Part shown: positions 10,001 to 20,938 of the stretch, piece after piece
Layout of the letters: each line of letters starts with the position of its first letter
How positions within the stretch are numbered: position 1 is the first letter of the stretch
NCBI GenBank assembly: GCA_020633465.1
Contig: JACKDN010000018.1
Span: forward strand, 109,395-173,394
Direction of reading: 5' to 3'
DNA from: Myxococcales bacterium
Lineage (GTDB): Bacteria > Myxococcota_A > Bradymonadia > UBA7976 > UBA1532
DNA: 64,000 bases
Program-made: the position numbers and the translations under genes
Notes under the pieces: generated by a model
Told to the model about the DNA's origin: nothing
The model's input: the letters and a program-made list of their open reading frames with translations, nothing else
Databases searched by the model: none

Positions 10001-13000
10001 CGGGGGCGTGTTCGATCCGGGCCGGGCGGTCGTCGAGTGGGCGCCGGCGGCGGTGCCCGCCCTGCGCATCGTGCCGGCGGGCCGCAGCGTGCGCCTGCGG
10101 TTCCGCGCGACGCTGGCGCCGAACCTGCGCGCCGGCGAGGTGGTGCGCAACCAGGCGCAGGTGTCGGTGCGCGACCAGGCGCCGGTGCCGTCGGACGACC
10201 CCGAGACGGACGCGCCGCTCGACCCGACCAGCTTCGTCGTGGGCGGGGGCGCGGGCTACACGCTCATCAAGCGGGTGGCGCCGGGCGACGGCGGCTTCGC
10301 GCCGGGCAGCGAGATCACCTACACGCTGGTGGCCGAGAACATCGGCTCGTCGGACGGCGAGGGCGTGGCGCTGGTCGACCGGCTGCCGCCCGAGCTGATC
10401 TACGTGCCCGGGTCGACGACGCTGAACGGCGCGCGCGTGCCCGACGTGGGGCGGCAGAGCCCGCTCGAGCTGGGCCTGGCGCTGCGCACCCCCGGCGGCG
10501 AGCCCGCGGTGCTGCCCCCGGGCCGCCCGGTCGAGGTGCAGGTGCGGGCGACGATCGCCGAGGGCGCCGCGCGCGGGCAGGTCATCGCCAACCAGGGCAC
10601 GCTGTCCGATCTCACCGGCGTGCGGGTGCCCTCGGATGATCCGACGACGCCGGTGGCCGCCGATCCGACGACCTTCGTGGTCGACGGCGCCGCCGATCTG
10701 GGCTCGTTCGTGAAGAGCTGGCGGGTGATCGGCCGGGCCAACGCGGCCGAGGCGCGCATCGGCGAGACCGTGGAGTGGGCGCTGCAGGTGACCAACCGCG
10801 GCATCGCGCCCGGTGAGGCCGTGCGGGTGAGCGATCCGCTGCCCGCCGGCGTGCGGTACGTGGACGGCAGCCTGCAGCTCGACGGGCGCGGCCTGAGCGA
10901 CGCCCCGGACGGCGACCGCGGCCAGGTCGTCAACGGCCAGGTGACGGTCGACGTGGGCGTCGTCGGGCCGGGCACGGTGTCCGAGGTTCGCTTCCGGACG
11001 GTGGTCCTGCGCGGCCCCGAGGTGCGCAACCAGGGCACGCTGACGGCCCAGGGCGTGCGCGCCCGGCTGTCGGACGACGACGGCGTCGAGGCCAACGGCC
11101 TGAACCCGACCGTGGTGCCGGTGGGCGACGAGCCCCTGCGCCGGCTGACGCTGGCCAAGCGCGTGATCGACGCCGACGGCGCGCCGACGTTGGCGGGTGA
11201 GTCGCTGACCTGGGTGCTGACGGTGGGCAACGCGGGCAACACCGAGGCCACCGACGTCGAGGTCAGCGATCCGCTGCCCACCGGGCTGGTGTACGTCGGG
11301 CCCGGCGACGTGCCGCGCGGGGTACAGGTGGACTACGAGCCGCCGCCCGCCGGCGACTTCCAGAACGGGCGGGTGCGGATCACCGGCCTGACGATCCCCG
11401 CCGGCGAGGACGTGACCGTCAGCTTCGTCGCGCGCGTGGATCCCCGGCTGGACGCCGACCGCCGCATCTGCAACGGGGCCCAGGCCCTGGCGCCGGACAC
11501 CCCGCCGGTCGACGCGCCGGTCGCCTGCGTCGACGCCGAGGTGCGGTTCTCGCGCCTGCGCGGCACGACCTTCGAGGATCGCGACGAAGACGGCGTGTTC
11601 AACGTGGGGCCGGACCTGGCCTTCGTCGGCATGCGGGTCGCGGCCTACGAGGCGACCGATCCCGACGGCCCGGCGGTGCTCGAGGCCACGACCGACGACG
11701 CCGGCCGCTTCCTGCTCGATCGCCTGCGCCCGGGCCGCTACCGCCTGCGCGTGTTCAGCAGCGCCGACGTGCTGCTGAAGACCTTCGACGACGTCGAGCT
11801 GGCCCCGGACGTCGACCTGCAGCGCGACCTGCTGATCGACCCGTCCGGCCGCGTGTACGACAGCGTCGAGGGCGACCTGATCGACGGCGCCGAGGTGTTC
11901 ATCTACCGCGACGTCGACCTCGACGACTTCGACCCGCTCGACGACGAGTCCCAGGCCGGCAAGGTGCTGGTGCCGCCCGAGGACCTCGAGGCCGCCAGCC
12001 AGCAGGGCCAGCGCACGGCCCACGGCGGCCTGTACCAGTTCGCGGTGCGGCGCCCGGGCCGCTACTTCATCGAGGTGGTGCCCCCCGGGCCCAGCTACGT
12101 CGCGCCCTCGGTGCTGGTGCCGCCGACGCCCGGCCCGGCCTTCACCGAGGATCAGGCGCGCCGGGTCGTGCCCGAGGATCTGCCCTCGGTCGAGCCCGAC
12201 GCCGACCGCACCTACTTCCTCGCCTTCGACCTGCGCGGCCCCGACGACGCGTTCTTCAACAACCACGTGCCGATCGATCCGCTGTCGTCGCTGATCGACC
12301 TGCAGAAGCGCGCGGCGCGCTCGACCGCCACCGTGGGCGCCATCGTCACCTACGAGGTCGACGTGGTGAACCGCAGCCCGCTCGACCTGGTGTTCGACCC
12401 GGCCACCGGCACCGGCGGCGTGATCATCGAGGACGTGCTGCCCAAGGGCTTCAAGTACATCGCCGGCTCGGCGGTGCGCGTGCGGGTGGGCGAGGGGCGC
12501 GAGGTGCCGCTGGGCGCCGACGATCCCACCGGCGTCCGCATCCTGCGCTTCGGCAGCGTGCGCGAAGAGGCCGGCCGGCGCGTGCTGCGGCCGATGGATC
12601 TGGCCGCAGGCGAGGCGATTCGGCTGCGATATCAAGCCGTTGTCGGCGCGAACGTGAAGCCGAAGCGCACCTACACCAACCGCGCGACGCTGCTGGCCGA
12701 CGGCAACGTGCCCATCAGCCGGCCGGCCACCGCCGACGTGCTGGTGGTGGCCGATCCCGACTTCGACCAGGGCCTCGTGCTGGGCAAGGTGTTCTGCGAC
12801 GCCGACGGCGACGGCCGGCAGGGCGAGGGCGAGGCGGGCACGCCGGGCGTCCGCATCTTCATGGACACCGGCTACTTCGCAGTCACCGACAGCGCCGGCC
12901 AGTACCACTTCAAGGACATCGATCCCGGCACCCACGCCATCAAGCTGGACGCCGACACGCTGCTGCCCGGCGCCGAGGTGACCACGGATGAGCTGCGCAT

Positions 13001-16000
13001 CGTGTCGTTCACGCGCGGCCTGCCCGCCAAGGTCGACTTCGGAGTGACCTGCCCGGCCGAGACGGTCGAGGGCGCGTCGCTCGAGCTGGGGCGCGACGGC
13101 GTGAAGGGGGCGCTGGACGCGCTGCGGGATCGCTACCTCACCGTGTGGGGCGACGCCGACACGCTCCAGCTCGCGACGCGGCAGCACGCCGTCGAGGCGC
13201 CGTTGGTGGCGGTGAAGCTGCTGGCCGACGGGCGCGACGCCGACGGCGTCGATCTGCCGGCGCGGGCCGGGGGCACGTCGGCCGAGTTGGTGTTCCTCAC
13301 GCGCACCGGCCCGGGCGCGCCGAGCGACCGGTGGGCGCTGTGGGTGGGGCCGACCGGGGGCGCCGAGGCGCTCGTCGCCGCGGGCGACGGCGCGCCGCCC
13401 GCGCGGCTGGTCTGGAACCAGAAGGACGCGGCCGGCGAGGCGGTGCTCTCGAGCGGCCGCATCTACACCTACCGGCTCGAGGTCGCCGGCCCGGCCGGCG
13501 CGCTGGTGGGCAGCCCGGCGGGCGTGTTCGGCGTCGGCGCCACCGGCCCCGACGAGCCGGCGCTGGTCGCGTCGATGCCCGCCGACGGCTTCGACGATCG
13601 CGGCCGCCCGGGGCGCGCGCAGAAGAAGGCCATCGGCGAGGTGGCCAGCGCCCTGAAGGCGCTCGAGGGCACGCTGCGCGTCGAGGTGCACAGCGACGAC
13701 GCGCTGTCCGAAGAGAAGGCCAAGGCGCGCGATCAGCAGCGGGCCGAGGCGCTGAAGGCGTACATCGTCGAGACCGTGGGGCTGCCCGCCGAGCGCGTCG
13801 AGGCGGTGGGCGTGGGCCCGCTGCGGCCGCTGGCGCCCAACCTGTCCAGCTTCAACCGCGCGCGCAACCGCCGGGTCGAGCTGCGGCACGTCGCGCCTGC
13901 GCCCGCCGAGGGTGGAGCGAAGGCCGCCACCATCGACGCCGAGCCGGGCTTCGTGCCGGTGGTGCGCGCCGGGACGGACGAGGCCGCGCCCGCCGAGGAC
14001 GGCAGCTTCGCGCTGACGACGCCGGTGCCCGAGGACGGCGTGGTCGAGGTGATGGTGCGGGCCGCCGACGGGCGGCGGGCCGTGTTCCCGCTGACCGTGA
14101 AGAAGGGCGGGGCGCCCGCCTACGGCAAGCCGCGCGAGCTGGTGGTCGAGGGCAAGCTGCCCGGCGAGCTGACGGTGGGCGGCGTGAAGGTGACGCCGCC
14201 GGCGCTGAACGTCGAGGCCACCGGGCCCGAGCGCGTCGCGCTGGCCGACGGCAAGCCGGGCGAGCCGATCGAGTTCGCGCTGAAGGCGCCGAAGGACACC
14301 GTCGCCTGGCGGTTCGCGGTGGTGGCGCAGGACGGGACGCCGGCCTTCGCGGTCGACCAGGCCGGGGCGCCGCCCGCGACGCTGAAGTGGGACACCGGCG
14401 GGACGCCGCTGCGGGCCGGGCGGTATCGCTACCAGCTCACCGTGCGCACGGGCGCGCCCGCCGTGGCGCAGAGCGCGGTGGGCCAGCTCCTGCTCGGCGA
14501 GCTGACCGCCGCCGGCGCCGGGCCCGAGCGCCCCGGCAAGCCCGGCCTGCGCGTCGACGGCCAGTCGGTGGCGCTCGACGAGAACGGCGGCTTCTACCTG
14601 CCGGTGACGCTGCGCGGCGACGAGGCCGTGCTGATCGAGATCCAGCGCGCCGATGGCGGCCGCAGCGTGTTCTTCGTGCAGGCGCCCCCGACCGGCGACG
14701 CGCCGCCGCGCGCGCGCCCGACGTGTCGGCCGCGCCCGCCGCGCGCCCTGGTGGGCGGCGGCGGCGGCGCATCTTCGGCGCGCCGGACGCGCCGCGCGAG
14801 GGCTACGCCAAGCTGCCCGGGGCCGACGATCCGCGCGTCCCGCTGCCCGCGCCGCCCGCCGACGCCGGCGTGCGCCGCCCGCTCGACGACACCACGCGCG
14901 CCGCGATGGCCGACTTCGGCCGCGACGCGCTGCTGCGCATCCTGACGCCGGCCCTGCAGGGCGACGGCGACGCGGACGTGCCGGCGCGACGCCTGAGCGT
15001 CCAGCTGCCCGCCGCCGGCGCGAAGCTGAGCGGCAACACCGTCCCCGTGCGCGGCACCACGGCGCCCGGCAACAAGGTGTTCCTCAACGGCGACGAGGTG
15101 GGCGTCGACGCCGAGGGCCGCTTCGCCGGCGTCGCCACCATCGACCCGGTCACCGGCGCGGTCGAGGTGCGCACCGAGGATCCCCAGGGCAACCGCGGCG
15201 TGCTGCGCCGCCCGGTGACGCTGCCCGACAGCCAGTGGTTCCTGCTGGCGATGGGCGAGGGGCTCACCGGGGCCATCGACGCGGAGCTCGACGGGGTGGA
15301 GCCGCACACGCGGGTCGAGGCCGGCGATGCCGTGTACTTCCACGGACGTGCGGTCGGTCACCTCAAGGGCTGGATGAAGGGCGATGACGTCCTCGGCGGC
15401 GTCTGGAAGCGCTACGAGGTGACGGCCAACGTCGACACCGCGCGCCGCCGCACGTACGAGACGTACTTCCGCCAGCTCATCGACCCCGAGACCTTCTACC
15501 CGGTCTATGGCGACAGCGCCGAAGAGGTGAAGGACGCCCACAGCCGCGGGCCGGTGTACGTACTGATCAAGGCCGACGCCAGCACGCTGACCGTCGGCAA
15601 CTTCAAGTCGGCCTTCCGCGGCGTCGAGCTTTTCAACTACGACCGGACGCTGTACGGCGGCGCCGTCGCGCTCGACGAGAAGCGCGGCGACTTCCGCCAC
15701 GAGGTGAAGGCCTTCGCCGCCGACCAGGATGTGTCCGAGCGCCACGCCTACGTCGAGCTGCGCGGCACCGGCGGCTCGCTGTACTACCTGCCGCACCGCG
15801 AGCTGGTCGAGGGGTCGGAGCGGCTGTACCTGGTCGAGCGCGATCGCATCACCGGCGTCGAGCGCAGCCGGCGCTCATTGGCGCGCGACCTGGACTACAC
15901 CGTGCGCTACGCCGACGGCCGGGTGCTGATGAAGTCGCCGGTGTCGAGCGTGACGCTCGACGTGTTCGGCGAGGGCCCGACGCCGCAGCCCGGCGGCGAG

Positions 16001-17944
16001 GTGCTCGACGGCCACCCGGTGTACCTGGCGGTCGAGTACGACCACCGCGATCCGCGCAGCGACGGCGACGCCGCCTACGGCGTGCACGTGCGCGAGACCT
16101 GGAACGACGCCGTGACGCTGGGCGGCGGCTACGTGCGCGAGGGCCGCGGCGACGACGGGCTGCCCGACTACGAGCTGTGGGGCGCCGAGCTGCGGCTGAA
16201 GCACAAGCGGCGCACGCGCATGGAGGCCGAGGTCGCGCAGAGCAAGAGCGTCAACGGCCAGAACCTGTTCAGCGAGGACGGCGGCCTGACGTTCCAGCCC
16301 TTCAACGATCGCGACGGCGCGAACGACGAGGGCACCAGCTTCCTGCTGCGCGGCGGCCTGGAGCTCGACGACCTCATCGGCGAGGGCGATCGCGACCAGT
16401 GGTACACCGAGGGCTACTGGCAGTACATCGGGGCCGGCTTCTACAGCGGCGGCACCATCCAGCAGCAGGGCTTGGAGAAGTACGGCGGCCTGACGCGGTA
16501 CTGGATCGACGAACACCACAGCGTGCGGCTGCAGTTCGACGGGATGACCGCCGAGGAGCCGTCGACGCAGGCCAACGGCGTCTACCGCGGGTTCCAGCGG
16601 GCGGTGACGCGGGCCGGCCACACCTGGCAGGACGGCGGCCTGAAGGTCGACACCGAGTTCGTGCACACCGAGGCCGACGAGGGGGATCCCGACGGCATCT
16701 TCGTCACCGACGCGATCGGCTCGGCGCTGACGTGGCAGGTCGACCAGCAGTGGACGCTGCTCCTCGAGCAGGAGGTCGTGGCCCGCGGCGACGAGCGCCT
16801 GCACGACTCGACCGGCGACCTGCTGACCACCACCGTCGGCGGCCGCTACCGCCTGACGCAGGCGCTGCAGATCGAGGCGACCGAGTCGCTGCGCTGGTCG
16901 GGCGACAACGCCACGATGGTGGGCCTGCGCAGCGAGATCGACGAGCGCCACACGACCTACGTGCAGGAGCGCTTCACCGACCGCGACGGCCAGAAGGCCA
17001 GCACGACGGTCGTCGGCGCCGAGGAGCGCTTCGCCGGCGACAAGAGCGGCCGCGCCTACGGCGAGTACCAGCTCGAGACCGGCGCCCTCGGCGAGCGCAA
17101 CCGCGCCGTGCTGGGCGTCGCCAAGCGAACGCCGATCACCGAGGGCCTGATCATCGACGTCGGCTACGAGCGCAGCCAGGTGGTGGGCGGCTACGGCGGC
17201 GAGTTCAGCACCGACGCCGTCAGCCTCGGCGTCGAATGGCTGGACAGCGATCGGGTGAAGATCACGGGCCGCTACGAGCTGCGCTACGAGGACAACGACG
17301 AAGCGTTCGCGCGCCGCGACCGCATGCAGGCCGTCGCGCTGACGGGGCTGAGCTTCAAGCTGCACCCCGACCTGACGCTGCTGACCCGCCTGAACTACGC
17401 CCACACGCTGGACCTGGAGTTCGACGCCACCGAGGCCGAGCTGATCGAAGGCAGCCTGGGCCTGGCCTGGCGCCCCATCCACCACGACTGGGTGGTCGTC
17501 ATCGGCAAGTACACGAAGCGCTTCGAGCAGCGCCCCATCGACGTCGCCATCCAGCTGCCCGAGCGCGAAGAGTCCGACGTCGTGTCGCTGGTGCCCATCC
17601 TCGAGCTGCCCCTCAATCTGCAGCTGGTCGAGAAGCTGGCCTACAAGCGCATGGCCGTCCGCGCGCCGCAGCTGCCCACCGCCGTGAGCCACACGGTGCT
17701 GTGGATCAACCGCCTGAACTACCACCTGACCCGCACCTGGGACGCCGGCGTCGAGTACCGCCTGCTGACCACGACCCTGTCGCAGGGCACGCTGCAGGGC
17801 ACGCTGTTGGAGCTGAACTACATCGTCCAACGCCACGTGCGCGTGGGCGTGGGCTACAACTTCACGACGTTCTCGGACGACGAGTTCTCGCGGCTCGACG
17901 AGGACCACGGCGGGGCGTTCTTCCGGGTGATTGGGCAGTATTGA
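4023..17944 (+). CDS. Giant surface protein: DUF11 repeats, SdrD-B-like modules, OmpA-like module, outer-membrane barrel (frame break near 14707-14719)
   Basis: After the GTG at 4023 come a signal peptide (about 1-26) and a beta-rich domain with paired Cys (30-355). Sixteen DUF11-type repeats follow (about 357-2506), each with a P-G-x-x-V/L-x-Y/W core and most ending in NQA ... DDPTT. Then come SdrD-B-like modules (about 2510-2740 and 2913-3013) around a further DUF11 unit, and an OmpA-like region (about 3178-3290: S..RAEALKAYI, NRARNRRVEL). Frame is lost at the (CG)5/CCC tract 14707-14719 and continues -1 to 17944. The downstream part holds a conserved YPVYGDS / GNFKSAF / YDRTLYGG block and a long alternating-strand barrel ending in Tyr. 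Frame-corrected, it is about 4,640 residues. The barrel probably anchors and the repeats probably form an adhesive stalk (inference). An assembly indel is the likeliest cause of the break. Confidence 0.85.
14707..14719 (+). other. Reading-frame break in (CG)5CCC tract
   Basis: Five CG units (14707-14716) are followed by CCC. Upstream coding uses one frame and downstream coding the -1 frame. One missing C, or one surplus CG unit, restores a continuous frame. Past this tract the upstream frame would use the rare codon TGT and end about 230 bases later. Confidence 0.75.
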
Positions 17945-17955
17945 GCGGGAGACGC

Positions 17956-18456
17956 GTGGCGAAGTCGAAGAAGGCAGCCGAGGGCGACGACGCCGCGCGC
18001 ACGCCGGGGAGCCCCGAGTCGCCCGACGCTGCGGAACCACGGGAGGCGTGGGAGGCGAGGGTCCGCGAACGGTACGGCAAGGTGCTTGCTGGCTACATCG
18101 CCGGGCGCGGGATCGAGGTCCCGGTCGGCTGGCGGTCGCTCGTCGAGGACGGCCTGGCACAGTTCGAGCTCGTGAGTCGACGCTTCGAGCTCGACGCCAC
18201 GGTCGCGCTGGTCAAAGAGAAGTTCGGGACGCTCCGCTTCCACTGGGACGAGGGCATCGCAGATCCCGGCGCGGGTGACACCGCGATCGCGTTGGCCGTG
18301 ATGAACGCCGTCGTCTCCGACCTCCAGTCTCGGGCGCTCGGGACGTGCGAAGTCTGCGGCGCAGACGGGGCCATCGAACGGACGTCGCCTTTCGTCGCGA
18401 AGTCGCCGAGATGCGATCGGTGCAGCGTCGCTCGGCCGAGCGGGTCGTCCTCATAG
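17956..18456 (+). CDS. Conserved hypothetical protein with KEKFGTLRF motif and Cys pairs
   Basis: The 166-residue protein starts at GTG 17956, with GGGAGA five bases upstream and 11 bases after the giant gene's stop. The first 35 residues are low-complexity and charged. The rest carries the motif VKEKFGTLRFHW (about 85-96), shared by a widespread family of small bacterial proteins of unknown function, and then CEVCG (about residue 133) and CDRC near the C-terminus. Such Cys pairs look like a zinc ribbon. This family often sits in accessory or mobile DNA, which fits the repeat-bearing non-coding region that follows. No function can be assigned. Confidence 0.7.
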   Translation: MAKSKKAAEGDDAARTPGSPESPDAAEPREAWEARVRERYGKVLAGYIAGRGIEVPVGWRSLVEDGLAQFELVSRRFELDATVALVKEKFGTLRFHWDEGIADPGAGDTAIALAVMNAVVSDLQSRALGTCEVCGADGAIERTSPFVAKSPRCDRCSVARPSGSSS

Positions 18457-18464
18457 GGGCCGAG

Positions 18465-18510
18465 GGGGTCAGGACGATCACATTTCGCATTTGGCAGCGG
18501 CGGCGCGAAA
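18465..18510 (+). repeat. Dispersed 46-base repeat, copy 1
   Basis: It starts GGGGTCAGGACGATCACATT and ends GGCGGCGCGAAA. It aligns without gaps to copy 2 at 19179, with six differences, all transitions. The GGGGTCAGG.. start resembles REP-type elements linked to RAYT transposases (family knowledge). No transposase gene is present here. Confidence 0.7.
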
Positions 18511-18702
18511 AGATGGGGGCCATCGGACAGCGGCAGCGGGGTCCGCGGACGCCGGTTGCCGACGGTACTGGGGGACGAGCCGGCCGGTGGTGATGCTGGT
18601 GCGTGGCGGAGGCGCGGACGGGTGCCAGGTTGGGCGCCGGAGAGGGTCGGCGGGGTGCTGCCCTGGAACAGGTGCAGCCTCTACCGGACAGACTGTCTCT
18701 CC

Positions 18703-18722
18703 GCCGCGCGCAAGCGCGCGGC
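18703..18722. repeat. Perfect inverted repeat, 9-bp stem, AA loop
   Basis: GCCGCGCGC-AA-GCGCGCGGC lies between the two copies of the 46-base repeat. It has no U-run, and its role is unknown. Confidence 0.6.
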
Positions 18723-18766
18723 AAGGGGGGCCTGCCGGCCACCCCTGTTACCCCGCGGCTTGGCCG

Positions 18767-18781
18767 GCGCCCTTCGGGCGC
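18767..18781. repeat. Hairpin with UUCG-type loop
   Basis: GCGCCC-TTC-GGGCGC forms a C(UUCG)G-closed stem, a very stable RNA hairpin, in the same non-coding region. Confidence 0.5.
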
Positions 18782-19178
18782 GCCTTCGCGATCCTCGCGC
18801 CCTCGCCTCGCCTTCGGCATCGGCTGCGGGCGGCTCGGTCGCTCAGGCACGTACGGCGGATGCCGCACGCCGGCCGCTCGCACCACGCCTGCGCGCTCGC
18901 GCCCGGTCGCGGACGGCGGTGCGCTGTGGCTTGGACGGGACGTCGTGGAGCCCGGCGGCGGCGCGGCTGGAACGGGCCGCGGCTTCCACTGAGGCTTGAT
19001 CACTGGGGTCGTGCCACACTTTCAACCGACGCTGGTTACTTCTTTCACTTTTCCCGCCGTGGCCCGGCGGTGACCGATGCCGCTCCGCCGTGGCCGTCGG
19101 GTCGGGTGCTTGGCTGGGCGGTTCGGAGGGGTGGAGCGGTGCGGTCTCGAAGCTGGTGCAGCCTCCACCGAGGGAGCA

Positions 19179-19224
19179 GGGGTCAGGATGATCGCGTTTC
19201 GCGTTCGGCAGCGGCGGCGTGAAA
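19179..19224 (+). repeat. Dispersed 46-base repeat, copy 2
   Basis: It is the same length and orientation as copy 1, starting GGGGTCAGGATGATCGCGTT and ending GGCGGCGTGAAA. It ends 27 bases before the 3' end of the AAA/nuclease gene. An all-transition divergence pattern separates the copies. Confidence 0.7.
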
Positions 19225-19251
19225 CAAAGGAGAGCTTCTGCCGGGAGGGTG

Positions 19252-20829
19252 CTAGGCGCGCAGCACCGTGACGGAGCGTCCGCTCGGCGTGGTGGCGGCC
19301 TCGAAGCCCGTGCGTTGGGCCACGGGCAGCGCGGTCGCGCGCCGATCGAAGATCACGAGGACGCCGGTCGCGAGGCCGAGGCCGTCCAGGTAACCGTCGA
19401 GCTGGGCCAGCCCCTTGGCGAGCGGATCGGCCTGACCGTCGGCCCACACCTTCAGCTCGATGGCCTCGCGTTGTTCGGCGCGGCGGCCGTCGGCGGCGGT
19501 GTACGGCCAGCGGACCAGCAGGTCGATGCGACCGCGCCCCACGCCGTACTCACGGTGCACGTGGCCGCCGCCGTTGACCACGCGCTGCAGAAAGGCCATC
19601 AGGACGAGCTGCGGCGCGACTTCGTGGTAGGGCATCTGGCCAGTGATCACCTCGCCGTGCTCGAGCCAGAAGTCGACGAACTCGCGCAGCATGCGCTGCT
19701 GGTCGAAGCGCCCGTCGGGCAGGACGAACGAACGCGGGTCGGCGAGCACCGCCGTCTCGGCGAGGCCGGCGAGCACGCGGACGATGACCTCGCCGTAGAT
19801 CGGGTTCGCGATGCGAACCGGCAGGTCGGGGGCGATCAGGCCGAGGTCCTGCGTGTAGCGCAGATCGTCGTCGTACGGGTTGTCGGCGAACGTCGCCCCG
19901 GCGAGCAAGGGCTCGATGATGCGGCGCACGCGCGGCTGCATCAGGCGCGCGACCAGCGAGTCCAGGTGGGTCTGCCGCGCCAGGATGAGGCGCTCCTTGG
20001 CCTCCTCGATGTGCTCGGCCGTGATCGGCTCGGCCGCCGGGACGGCCATGTTGCGGACCACCTCACGGGCCACCGAGTTGACGAGCCACGGCTGGCCGCG
20101 AGTCAGGTCCCAGGCGCGGGCGAGCGCCTCCTCGGCAAAGGGCTGGCCGGTGTCGGCTGTGTGCTGGCCATACAGCGCCCTTAGCTCGTCTTCAGAGAAG
20201 TCGCCGATGCGCAGCGACTCGACCTTGACGTTGAACGGGCTGCTGGTGCCCAACCTCGGCTCGCCGCCGCCGCTGGCGACCTTGTAGTCGCGCACGTCGC
20301 GGAGCCCGCAGAGGGCGACGGCCCAGGGGAAGCTGTCGGGGCGGTCGTTGTAGCCGGATCGAAGCTGCCGCAGCACCGAGATCAGGGACTCACCGTTCAG
20401 GGCGTCGATCTCGTCGAAGAACAGCACGAGCGGTCGCGGGCAGGTCGCGGCCCACGCCGACACGCCGTGACGGACGCGCTCGCCCGCGTCCGCCTCCGGC
20501 CACGCGGGGGGCCTCAGATCGGCGGGCAGATCCACCTCGGCCGACCGCGCGATGGCGCCGAGGACGAGCCGATCCGCGAGGCCGAAGTCGTCGCGGGCCA
20601 CCTCGGCCGTCTCGCAACTGAAGTGCAGCGCTGCGAACCGCCCCTGGGCGGTCAGGCTGCGCGCGAGCGACCGCAACAACGTGGTCTTGCCGGTCTGGCG
20701 CGGGGCGTGGACCGCGAAGTAGCCCATCTCCTCGACCAGCCGCCGCGCCTCCGGGGCCCGCTGTTCGGGCGGGATCATGTAGTGGAAACGGGGCTCGCAC
20801 GGGCCGGCGGTGTTGAAGACACGCTTCAT
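19252..20829 (-). CDS. AAA-type ATPase with C-terminal PD-(D/E)xK nuclease-like domain
   Basis: The 525-residue protein starts at ATG 20829. The N-terminal pattern FNTAGPCEPRFHYMIPP precedes a Walker A loop, APRQTGKTT (42-50), and a Walker B, PLVLFFDEIDAL (133-144). A helical lid and winged-helix-like region follows. The C-terminus carries D436 (GRGRIDLLV) and E458-x-K460 (AIELKVW), the spacing expected of a PD-(D/E)xK fold. This two-domain architecture is common in cyanobacteria and deltaproteobacteria, often in many copies, and is usually thought to be mobile or defence-related. No experimental role is known to me. It borders the repeat-bearing region downstream and the DUF4157 gene upstream (same strand, 109-base gap). 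Confidence 0.82.
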   Translation of the reverse strand: MKRVFNTAGPCEPRFHYMIPPEQRAPEARRLVEEMGYFAVHAPRQTGKTTLLRSLARSLTAQGRFAALHFSCETAEVARDDFGLADRLVLGAIARSAEVDLPADLRPPAWPEADAGERVRHGVSAWAATCPRPLVLFFDEIDALNGESLISVLRQLRSGYNDRPDSFPWAVALCGLRDVRDYKVASGGGEPRLGTSSPFNVKVESLRIGDFSEDELRALYGQHTADTGQPFAEEALARAWDLTRGQPWLVNSVAREVVRNMAVPAAEPITAEHIEEAKERLILARQTHLDSLVARLMQPRVRRIIEPLLAGATFADNPYDDDLRYTQDLGLIAPDLPVRIANPIYGEVIVRVLAGLAETAVLADPRSFVLPDGRFDQQRMLREFVDFWLEHGEVITGQMPYHEVAPQLVLMAFLQRVVNGGGHVHREYGVGRGRIDLLVRWPYTAADGRRAEQREAIELKVWADGQADPLAKGLAQLDGYLDGLGLATGVLVIFDRRATALPVAQRTGFEAATTPSGRSVTVLRA

Positions 20830-20938
20830 GGCGGCACCCTATCGGTCGCTGCGCGGCGACGCCATACGCAGGCGCGTCGCGCGCAGGCGTCAGGACGAGC
20901 GCACCTCGAACAGAACCGAACGATGGGGCTCACCGCCC

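Larger units (their letters stand above)
18457..19251. other. Non-coding, repeat-bearing region (795 bases)
   Basis: No frame here shows coding character; the open frames are low-complexity Arg/Ala/Pro strings. It contains two copies of a 46-base repeat (18465-18510, 19179-19224), two strong hairpins (18703-18722, 18767-18781) and a shared 15-mer pattern GTGCAGCCTCYACCG at about 18672 and 19157. It separates the KEKFGTLRF gene from the AAA/nuclease gene and looks like a degraded or REP-type insertion zone. Confidence 0.6.

Noticed and set aside
3741..13889. A 10-kb open frame on the strand opposite the DUF11 repeats
   Set aside because: It is a codon-bias shadow: extreme GC at third positions keeps the antisense frame open. 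Its translation is low-complexity Arg/His/Gly/Ala without any family motif.
14700..14725. Programmed -1 frameshifting at the junction
   Set aside because: No slippery heptamer (X-XXY-YYZ) and no clear downstream pseudoknot; the tract is (CG)n/CCC. An assembly indel is simpler.
4023..14945. The giant protein read as ending at 14945, in its first frame
   Set aside because: The first frame after 14720 is an Arg/Pro string with a rare TGT codon, while the -1 frame continues into conserved YPVYGDS and barrel motifs.
18556..19003. Small proteins within the repeat-bearing non-coding region
   Set aside because: Only low-complexity Arg/Ala/Pro translations on both strands, with no ribosome sites and no conserved motifs.
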